Below are positions 55,833-64,000 of a stretch of DNA of 64,000 nt, piece after piece. Both the position numbers and the translations under genes were made by a program. Where the stretch lies: contig MU008202.1 in NCBI GenBank assembly GCA_010909165.1, forward strand, positions 186,001-250,000. Reading direction: 5' to 3'. How positions within the stretch are numbered: the first letter of the stretch is position 1; every line of letters starts with the position of its first letter. This DNA is from Anthoceros angustus (taxonomy: Eukaryota; Streptophyta; Anthocerotopsida; Anthocerotales; Anthocerotaceae). Under the pieces are notes generated by a model that saw nothing but the letters and a program-made list of their open reading frames with translations, was not told the origin of the DNA and did no database searches.

Positions 55833-57221
55833 AGCCAGCTCCGACAGTTCCTTCTGCCTTCGCATTTCAAGAATCTTCTTGTGAGAGTTGGAATGCTTCT
55901 CGTTCACATAGCCCGGACTCCCAGCAGGCCTGTACTCGGGCAGCAGCCTGCCAGACTTGTACCTCACTCCGCAGGCGTTGCACAATGTCTTGGGTCCCAT
56001 AGGCCCTGTTCTCCACTGCGGGGTGCGCTGCGTTTGACAATGCATGCACCTCCTGGGCTGCATCACATCCTGCCCCTTCTTGCCGCCCCCGCACTTCTTG
56101 TACGTCTGTGTCTGTTTCCGAACCGACAGCGACTCCTCTCCGTCAACATCACCTTCATCCTCCTCCTCCTCCTCCTCCTCCTCTTCTTGATCAGACGAAA
56201 ACACGTCCGTATCACCAGAAAGTACAGGCGACAGAGCCCGGGCCGGGCTGCGGCTGCTGCCCTTGCCCACCTCGCACCTCTTATTGCTCTTGTTGTGGGA
56301 GTAGGACTCCAGCGTGTCCGCCGAGGAAGAGGAAGACAAAATGGTGGACGTCCACACCCGCGGACCCGCTCGAGACCGCTTGGTCCGGGGCCGCCCGCGC
56401 ACAGACAGCTCAGGGTACTCGCTCGTCGCCCTGCCCGAACTCGCACTGCTCTCCAAAACCGAATTCGGGCTCCCGCTCCGGAATTGCTCCTTGCTGGAGC
56501 TCGCCTCTACTTGCTTCTCATGCTTGTTGTTGCTTTGGCTCTGACAGCCGAACGCGCTGCCGGTGGCCACACTTCTGAACGTCTCACAGCTGGCCGACAG
56601 GGCAACAAATGGTTCTTCGTGCACAAAGTTGGAGAGCCACTCCAACTCCTCTAGGTCATCACACTGCCAGACCACACACCACCAACAACCACTCTAAGCA
56701 AACCAACTCCACCTCAGCCTCCTTCTCCCGAGCAAATACCAAGTTTCAAGCCCATGTCTCGAGCCACAACCACATAATACAGGAAGAGACATAGAAGAAG
56801 CATCAAGAAGGAATAGAATGACATACAATGGCATGACATATTCACAAGGAAAGTGGACGGGACGAGACGGGACGGTGCTTACAGGCACACACAAGTCGTC
56901 CGAGCCCTTGCGAGTGTCCCCGTCTAAAACATTGGGGTATCTGCATCTGTCACCGGTTCCGGTACCCGACGAGGTGCAACTCACTGTCTCAATGGTGGAC
57001 AGGGAGGAGTCGCCGGTGTCGTCCGACAATTGCATCCCAATGGGACCGGCGATGTCCTCGTTGGAGAAGTCCAGCAAGTCATCTATCTGGAACGCCATTT
57101 CCGCAATGCTACCCCCCTCGAACTCTGCTGCTGCTGCTGCTGCTGCTGCCTTGCTAACCTGCTTTTTCATTTCAGCAGCGTAGAGCGTGGTGGAGACATC
57201 CGTGCCACCGCCAAGAGCCAT
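55737..57221 (-). CDS. Class A GATA zinc-finger transcription factor, two exons
   Basis: Exon 1 57221-56883 and exon 2 56663-55737 join in phase to 421 residues. Conserved order: an N-terminal [14 protein letters not shown] motif, then [16 protein letters not shown] across the intron, then one plant-type GATA finger ([35 protein letters not shown]) with the C-x2-C-x18-C-x2-C spacing, at about residues 318-345, and the basic [10 protein letters not shown] tail. This is subfamily A of plant GATA factors, which bind (A/T)GATA(A/G) sites in light- and cell-wall-related promoters. Three homopolymers are encoded by triplet runs: Ala near residue 30, Glu (9) before the finger and Gln (about 16) near the C terminus. 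The finger's Cys residues are all present, so it should be functional. Confidence 0.95.
55785..55833. repeat. (CTG)n run encoding polyglutamine
   Basis: About 16 CTG/TTG triplets that read as polyglutamine in the GATA factor on the minus strand; they are mostly pure CTG. Related triplet runs are GCT (57128-57150, polyalanine) and CTC/TCC (56158-56184, polyglutamate). Confidence 0.95.
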
Positions 57222-59150
57222 GAGCTGCAAGCTAGCTAGCTATGCCGGCCTCGCACTCGCTGCCCCACTTGCTCGCGGCCTTCTTCCTTCTTTTCTCCCT
57301 GCAGCTGCCGCCCGCGCGGCTCGTCGTGCTACACCCTAAGCCCTGCCAGACTCCTTCCTCAACACCGCGCAGCAGCTGCTACAGCCTTGTGTGCAGAATT
57401 TTCCTGCACGGCACACACATGGTCTCAGTACGCAGGCCTTACAAAGAAGCAAGTCTAGCAGCTTCTTGCAGTTACATGCATGCCTCGGGGCTATCAATGT
57501 GGAGGTGGTTCATGTGCGCGATGAAAGCCAGTTTAAGAGGTGACGCGGGTGTCAACCTGCTGAGCAGGAGGCATGAAAAGGCAGGCAGGCAGTCGCAATT
57601 GGCCCCCTCTGTCGCGCAGCAACAGCAGCAGCAGCAGCAGCACCGTTGCACCAGCTCCAGCTGCACTTCCAGCCTCAGCTGACACGGGAAATTGCGCACC
57701 AAAACAGAAAGCGCGGCGTTCGAGAGTGAAATTCCGCGGAAAATGCGAGCGGAAAATTTCCTCTGCCTCGCAGCTGCCGCAACAAGAGGCTGCAACGCAA
57801 GCAACAAGTCCAGGCAAGCCAGCGGGAAATTTGCAACACGCACAAGCTCAAGCTCCACAAGCTTGACAAGGCAGGAATGCAAGAGCAGCCTCAATTCTTC
57901 CTTCCCTCCTTCCTTCTTCCTTCTCCCTTCCCTTCTTCCTTCTTCCTTCTTCCTTCTTCCTTCCCTTCCCCTCCCTTTCTTGCTAGCTTCCGGCCGAGGC
58001 CGGATTGGCTTGGAGTCACTCACTCAGGCAGGCAGGCGCTGAGCTCGGCGCGGTGCAAACGAAGGAGGTCCTCGGCAGGCAAGCGGGAGGAGGAATTGCA
58101 AGAGCTCTTTGAGGTGGCGGAGGAGGAGGCACGAGTGGAGGGGCCCGAGGAGGAGGAGGAGCAGCGGGGGGCAAGCAAGGGGCGGGGCCAGCAGGGGAGA
58201 AAGCCACAAGGTGACGGGGATGGAGAGCAACAGCGGGCTTAGGTAGAGAAGGCGGGGGAGGAGGAGGAGGAGGTGGAGGAGGAGGAGCTACAGGAGGAGG
58301 CGCGAGCATTTAGTGGGAGAGAGGGCGGGGCGTGGGCGCACGCTTAGGCGGCCATGCCCATGTCCGCAGTCCAGTGCTGCACCTCAAGCCCGACTCCTGC
58401 GCTGCCGCCAACCACCCACGCAAGCAGCGAGCAGCGAGAGCTGGGACCGAGCTCAACTCGAGGCTAGCCGCGGGGGGAGCAAGGCACAGGCAGACCAAGG
58501 CAGAGGCAACAAAAGCAAACACAAGCACAAACCCGAGGGCGAAGGCGGGCAAAGGGGGCCCGGCAGCGGCAGCGGCAGCCCAGGGAGCGGGAGCAGCGGG
58601 GGCAGGCAGCGGGCAGGCACTAGCGTTCCTGAGCTTGCCTCGTGCTGGCTGGCAACCACATTCGATGCGCATGGGCTGGGCAAGCTCAGGCCTGGCCAGG
58701 CCAGTGACCAGTCCATGCCCAGGCCCAGGACCAGGACCAGCCCAGGGCCCAGGGCCCAGGGCCCGAATTGAAACTTAACTGCGGTCTGCAGTCACAGTGC
58801 AGTCGGCACAGTCGGCAACCCGGGACCCGGAACCCGGGACCCGGGCCCCGGGCCCCGGGCCCCCCGGTTTTACTGCGGCCGCGTCTCCCGTGACGAATTA
58901 AACCACGGTGCGGCCCCCGGGCAGGGCCTGGTGGCCTGGTGGCCTGGACTGGACTGGCCTGGCCTGGCCTGTCAGCCTGTGTCCGTCCGTTTGGACGCGG
59001 CAGTTAAGCGTGCCGTTAAGGCCCACGGTATCAACGGGGCCCCGTCGGGGATCGGGCCTCTCATTTCTCGTGCCGGCAACCTTGACTCGTCCCACGCTCC
59101 TGCCTCCGTCTCTACGACTTGATTCAACCACAAACTCCGTTTTCTCTTCC
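57222..59150. promoter_or_regulatory. GC-rich upstream region of the GATA gene
   Basis: About 1.9 kb of low-complexity, GC-rich sequence: (CAG)n at 57623-57643, (TTCC)n runs at 57898-57975, (GGA)n at 58245-58300, (GGCAGC)n at 58560-58582, (CCCGGG)n at 58818-58867, and (GGCCT)n at 58925-58972. The overlapping open frames on both strands look repeat-driven, so I read it as leader and promoter of the GATA gene, not coding. Confidence 0.5.
58818..58867. repeat. CCCGGG/GGGCCC palindromic array
   Basis: Fifty bases of almost pure C and G built from CCCGGGA then CCCGGGGC units. It can form hairpins or G-quadruplex-type structures. A similar shorter array is at 63031-63054. Confidence 0.9.
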
Positions 59151-62100
59151 ACACTTATTATTGCCTCACTCTAATTGTTTAGTACCTACGCAAACGCGGT
59201 ACCTACGCAAAGGCTCTACCATCAATTATTCCAATCCCGCTCAACCATCGGACGTTACGTACAAGAAGTCACCCTGGGTATACACACACTTATCCACCTT
59301 CATTACTTATCCACTCAACTTTAAGTAAGTCTAATTTATCTTCTATTATTAACTATTCAGATGACTCTCTCTCATTTGGCATAACCCTCTCTCGAATCTA
59401 AAAGCAATCTTGCAAGTGTGTGTCAGAATGCAGAATGCGGACGTGCAGATATTATTATGCGAGTGCGCCTGCACCTCCTACCGGGAGTCCTTTCCCTCTA
59501 TCTTCCGCTCGCGTACTTTTTCACGTTATCGTCCTTTGCTTTGTTCGACATTCATTTAGATTGTATGCGAATTCAAGAGCACATGCGACAAGCACTGCAA
59601 CCATTTCACCATGCACGGTCCTCCCGCCTCCACTTATGAAAGATTCGATGCATTTCCTCATCGTGCACATCTCTTGATGCCTCTTTCATTGAAAGTACGT
59701 AAGTACTTATTTGTTTCATCAGGAAACTTTATTTTTTAAGAGTGGCTTTTACACCCTTGCTACATACTGTCATTGCAACGACGTGACACTTTATTGGATG
59801 CCTCTACAGTGCCTCTATGTACATATCCATCTTTGGAATTTCATGCTTCTTATACATATATAACTTAAGTATAATCAAGAGGTAATAAGTTTTTGGATTA
59901 CAATCAGACCGCAGAAACCATTTGTACCTTTTACCTCAGTATGAATATTTTGATCATATGTAAAAAGATATTAACAAACTATGCATTACTCTTCAAGCTC
60001 TTCATTTATCAAGGGATAGAAGAAAAAGAAGAAGAAATATTTTAAAGTCCACTAAAGACGAATGGCGTCATGGCCCTGAAATATGACAAGTACAAAGATA
60101 ATGATAAAAATTTCTGGACTAGACTAGAGCTAAAACTCAAAAAAAAAAAAAAATTGAACAATTAATCGATGATGTCTATGAAATTGCTTAAACGGGGATC
60201 AAACACCGTCAATTCATCTCCACAGAAAAAAACCACTTAACCTCCAACTCGTGCAACTCTGAAAGCAGGTAAGTTCTCTTTATTAGATTTCCACAGTCGC
60301 GGTGTAAGATCCTCATGATATACAATTGAGTTGCCTGTTACGTAGGCCTTGCCTTCCTAACTACAGCCAATCAACCGTAAAGCAGAAATTGATGTGCGCT
60401 CAAGGTCACTCAAGGCTCAAGCGAAGGAAACTAGTCACTCCAAACCTTCTCAAGAAAAAGAAACTTTTCACTCCAAATCCTCTCGAGAGAAGATACTATT
60501 CATTCCAAATTAGCCCACAATCTTCAAGATGGAACAAGTTGTTTATTCCTATAGTCCAAAATCTCCGAGATAGAAAACAAGGCTTCTTTGGTACAATTTT
60601 AGGATCATAACCAGTTGTCTGCGAATGCAACTCACAAGCACATGCTCACATGGTGATGCATATAAGCAACACGAGTGTTGTACATTCTAATTAACATCAC
60701 TTCACACGATTCGAGATTAGGACACAAGTTATCACAGCTTGCCCTCAAGCCTATTTCGATACCCGGTCAGCTGAAAAACCATATGCTAAGAGCCAATAAC
60801 AAATGAAATAGATTGTCTTATCACTGTGGTACAGCTAATTGCTACAAGTACCAATCCCAAGATGCCTTCAACGTTCACAAGATTCTTTCCTGCTTGTACG
60901 ACGTTTTTCCAAACTTCAAATGTTAACTTTCACAGTCTCTAGCACTTCCTTTGGTTGCAATATATAACGCGTAATTTTTTGGAATCATGCATTGTTCATG
61001 AACTTCTGACCTTTTGTCAAACGGAGAAAGCTAAAATGTTACAACAACATCCTTGCCTCATACACCAAAAGTTTTAGGAAACACATTCTGTTGCTCCTGC
61101 TTATTAACAAAACCATACTCCACAAGATGCTTTGTGTCAAAATTTTGTTGATAATTATAATCACTTGCTGCTGATTGTAAAATTCAGCCTGCTGCTCCTA
61201 GTACTATACCCTCTTCCATTCTTCCTCCTTCTACCGAAATAGCTTTGAAACTCTTTAAAGTACCAATCGTTATTGTTGTAGTTGATACGATAAATATCTT
61301 GTCACTTTTAATGATCAAGTCCTTCAGCCTCAGCATTGGTTTTGTATCTCTTGTCCTCAATCTTGCGTAATCTACCGTAGTTTCTTGCTCAATCTTTCAT
61401 TACGGGTGCACAATCAGCACCAGCATTTTCAGCAATCATGAAATCACAAGCTATTCTCTACAGTTCTTGCTAACTAAGAATAAACCCTAAACTATCACAT
61501 TTAACTTTGCTAATCTTTATGTGATCACATCTGTTCACACTGTACGGCATATCTATGCAGCATTAACAAAATCTAGAATCTAAATTCCCAGCATTACACA
61601 TGCTCATGTATTGTATTATACAAGCTATTACTAAAATGTGACACCCATGCTCATCTTTTATTAATTGTACTTCACCATTCGTGACTTTACTTAGAGGTGT
61701 TCCCAATATGAAGAATGGTTGTTATAACCAACTCTTACAACTAATAATTAACTCTAACCTTTATAATTAAATTAAAAATTAAAAATTAAAACCTAATAAA
61801 GTAAAGGACTAACGTGATGAATGGTGCCCTGTTTTAATCTTAGTATTTTCTTTGTGATCTAGAAATCTTTCCAGACATTTATAGAACACTTTATTTGTGA
61901 TCTAGTTAACTTTTGAGAAATGAGACAACACCAACTTGCTTTGAGCACGACCATTAGACTCTCGAAGTCTTCAGTACTTATGCTGTACTTGCACTTTTTT
62001 ATTCCTCATCAAATTATTATATAACAAGTTTTAATAAAATCAATTATTTCAAATAAAATTCTGAATGAAAAAAAATGTAGAGATAATACGTATTTAATAA

Positions 62101-62200
62101 TACTTATTTTATGGAGCAGATACTGAGGCATGGAATAGTTTGCTAACTACGAGATGTTACAAGGTGTATGAGATGTTACAAGTTGTATGTGGGTATATTG
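59151..62200. other. AT-rich stretch, no gene
   Basis: About 3 kb of AT-rich sequence with no coding signal. It contains an inverted (TTC)n-tailed retroposon end at 60010-60075 and three imperfect ~29-bp repeats (CACTCCAAATCCTCTCRAGA) at 60437-60512. Some stretches (60700-61450) resemble decayed retroelement sequence, but I cannot assign a family. Confidence 0.55.
60010..60075 (-). mobile_element. End of a (TTC)n-tailed retroposon
   Basis: On the minus strand the order CATGACG, then TTTAGTGGACTT, then AT-rich bases and TTCTTCTTC matches the end of the insertion at 29883-30047. Its 5' extent (to the right) cannot be defined. Confidence 0.6.
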
Positions 62201-64000
62201 TAGAGCGCTTTTTCAGCGGAGCCAGGGTGGGCGGTTTACGGGAAAGTTCCAGTGTTCCAGTGTTCCAGTCTCCAGTCCGGACGGGGACGCGGTTTGGGTA
62301 CGTACCTGCATAGGTTGGGCGCCGGGGTGTGGGGCCACGTGAAAGAGCGTGCACAATGTATTATCTGGGGAGTTTCCCGGACGCCACGTGTCGGGGTTGC
62401 GGCGGCGGGTCGCTCTGTTTCGCTTTCAAACTGTAGAAATATCGCGCCAGTCGCGTCCAGGAAAGGGCGGCGAGAGGATGCCGTGTAGCACTTTGCATTG
62501 CATGCGGCATGGAGGCATCCATGCATGTATGGCATGGCAAGTTGGCATGGGGCCGGGGCGTGCCTTAATTTTTGGCGCATGATTAGGGTTTTTGCGGGGG
62601 CCGTGGCCTGGCCCTGCCAGAGCAGCGCCGATGCTGTGTGCGTAAGCGTAAATGCGGGGAAGCGGGTGCAATAATACCGATAAAGAAGATGCCGGTTACC
62701 TTGAAAGGAGAGGAAGTGCAGGGTGCACAACACGTCGGGGAAGCCGGAGTGGGGGAGCGGGGGGTGGACTGTGTGTGGGCTTGGCTCGCGTTTCCGCTTC
62801 TCGTTGCCGGGGTCTCGGGGGATTCACGTTGGAGCACGTCCCGCCCTCGCGGCCCCCCGTTCTCACCTCGCCCGCTTAGCCTGCTCCGCTGGGAATCGGA
62901 TCCCGGAAGCTGGGCGTGGCGTGGCGCTTTGACTGTGTCGTCTACTGCGCTGGAGGAACTATTTGACCGGGGCATCCAAGTGGAGTCGGCAGGCGCAGAA
63001 CATGCTGGTGGCGTCGCGGCACGTTGGCCGGGCCCGGGCCCGGGCCCGGGCCCTTGCCGCGGATCCAACTCTTCCCTCCCGCGCCAGCAGCAGCGCCAGC
63101 AGCGCCAGCAGCGCCAGGCAGGGCAACACTTGTCAGCGAGCCGCGAGGCGCGGAACGAGGAACGCAACACAACACGAGAGGCGGGCCCGGGCAGCGATGC
63201 AGTGAGCATGCATGGAGACATGGTGGGCAAGGGCTAGGGCTAGGGCTATGGCTATGGCTACCGTGCTGGCTGGCTGCCCCGCTGTTTATATCGGCTTACA
63301 TGCTACTCAACATGGAGGTGGTATTTCAGGGTTTGCTATTACTGCCGGAGAGGGATATGTAGGTAGTATCCAGCCAGCGAGCCGCTGCACGTTTGTCGGG
63401 GCGCGGGGGCCGAGGGGCCGACGCTGCACGGCAGCATGACATCGCCATGCCATTGCGCGGGGGATCCATGTATGCATGTAAAGCAGGCTGCAGGCGCTGG
63501 TGGGGGAGCGGATCGACCAGCTTGATCTGCGCATGTGACATGGATCGCGCCAACTGCCACATGACACCGCCAGCGAGTGCGAATGCGAGTGCGCTAAAAG
63601 GCCAGTCAACACCAACTAACCTGCACAGCACACTGCTCTGCTTTCTGCATCCGTGAACACATGCGTCGGGCATCCCTTCTGACAAGGATCAAGGGCTTGT
63701 AAAGCTGGCCCGGCCCCGTGGGACACCCTGGCTTGGGACTCTAGTCGCACACTCGCAGGACCATGCTTGCCTGCCTTGCACATGAAGCTGCTCGCCGTGA
63801 AAGCCTTGTTTTAGGTCGGTGCAGATGGCATGAAGCTTACCGACTTGTCAGTCCACTTCCCAGCTGCCAGGGAGAGAAAGAATCTCAGTCTGGATAAGGA
63901 GATATCCCGTCCGGAGGCCGCCTCCTGCAGGAGCTGGAAATCAGCTCATCTCCGTGTTTTATCCACCCGGTGACCCAAGAGGAATTCAATTTCGGAATGC
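62201..64000. other. GC-rich stretch at the window edge, no gene supported
   Basis: Contains CCCGGG repeats (63031-63054), CAGCGC triplets (63085-63118), a (TAGGGC)3 run (63227-63247) and several CATGCA words at about 62518-62528, 63206 and 63474. Frames on both strands (for example 62638-63237 plus) have no domain and largely mirror each other. It may be the leader or promoter of a gene beyond the window. Confidence 0.45.

Noticed and set aside
55785-56654. A 289-residue plus-strand frame starting with polyleucine
   Set aside because: It is the antisense shadow of the GATA exon; the polyleucine is the reverse of the polyglutamine run.
58310-58778. Several overlapping frames of 120-150 residues
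   Set aside because: Low-complexity GGCAGC and GGA repeats open all frames; the content is repeat-driven.
62638-63237. A 199-residue plus-strand frame and a 215-residue minus-strand frame over the same region
   Set aside because: They mirror each other over GC-rich simple repeats; no domain, no splice or promoter context.
63227-63247. Interstitial telomeric repeat
   Set aside because: The run is TAGGGC, repeated about three times, not the plant TTTAGGG; too short to mean anything.

Overview
The window is nuclear DNA of a land plant, and most likely a seed-free or otherwise early-diverging one. It holds intron-rich nuclear genes with canonical GT-AG introns of roughly 60 to 260 bp, plastid-targeted proteins (CYP97A carotenoid hydroxylase, CYP37 cyclophilin), a PLS-class PPR protein, a PRORP-type RNase P and a plant class A GATA factor. 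An intact CLUAP1/IFT38 gene, needed to build cilia, points to a plant with swimming sperm (bryophyte, lycophyte, fern, cycad or Ginkgo) rather than a flowering plant. The short introns fit a compact genome such as a Selaginella-like lycophyte or a bryophyte, but I cannot name the species.

Layout. 0-5.8 kb: AT-rich, with a duplicated unknown coding unit, a 33-bp minisatellite, a LINE fragment and a PPR pseudogene. 6.1-8.0 kb: alpha-tubulin (+). 8.9-12.05 kb: tandem duplication of a 1.57-kb unit carrying the end of a non-LTR reverse transcriptase. 12.8-14.9 kb: FBXO31-like F-box gene (+), converging on a guanosine-deaminase-like gene (15.7-16.5, -). CYP37 (16.9-19.3, -), an F-box/kelch gene with one frameshift (20.0-21.3, -), CYP97A (22.0-25.5, -) and a second F-box/kelch gene (26.6-27.7, -) follow. 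29.2-34.9 kb: a direct segmental duplication containing an unknown gene and a theta-class GST. The upstream copy is decayed and carries two retroposon insertions that the other copy lacks. CLUAP1 (35.1-36.5, -), a long PPR gene (37.6-40.0, +), two divergent J-domain genes (40.5-43.3) and PRORP (43.8-47.2, -) follow. 47.2-55.7 kb: no convincing gene, first AT-rich and then GC-rich and full of microsatellites. A class A GATA factor lies at 55.7-57.2 (-). The rest (57.2-64.0) is GC-rich simple sequence, a 3-kb AT-rich block and another GC-rich block, with no gene I can defend.

The genes are ordinary, mostly independent housekeeping and regulatory loci; there is no operon-like pathway. I rebuilt exon structures by hand for tubulin, the F-box gene, deaminase, CYP37, CYP97A, GST, both J-domain genes, PRORP and GATA. 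In each model the junctions have GT-AG ends and keep the reading frame. The more unusual points are a PRORP with a long basic Ser-Pro-rich tail, a head-to-head pair of J-domain genes in which one has lost the HPD motif, a deaminase with an N-terminal hydrophobic segment, a peroxisomal SKL-tailed GST, and well-resolved empty-site evidence for retroposon insertions.
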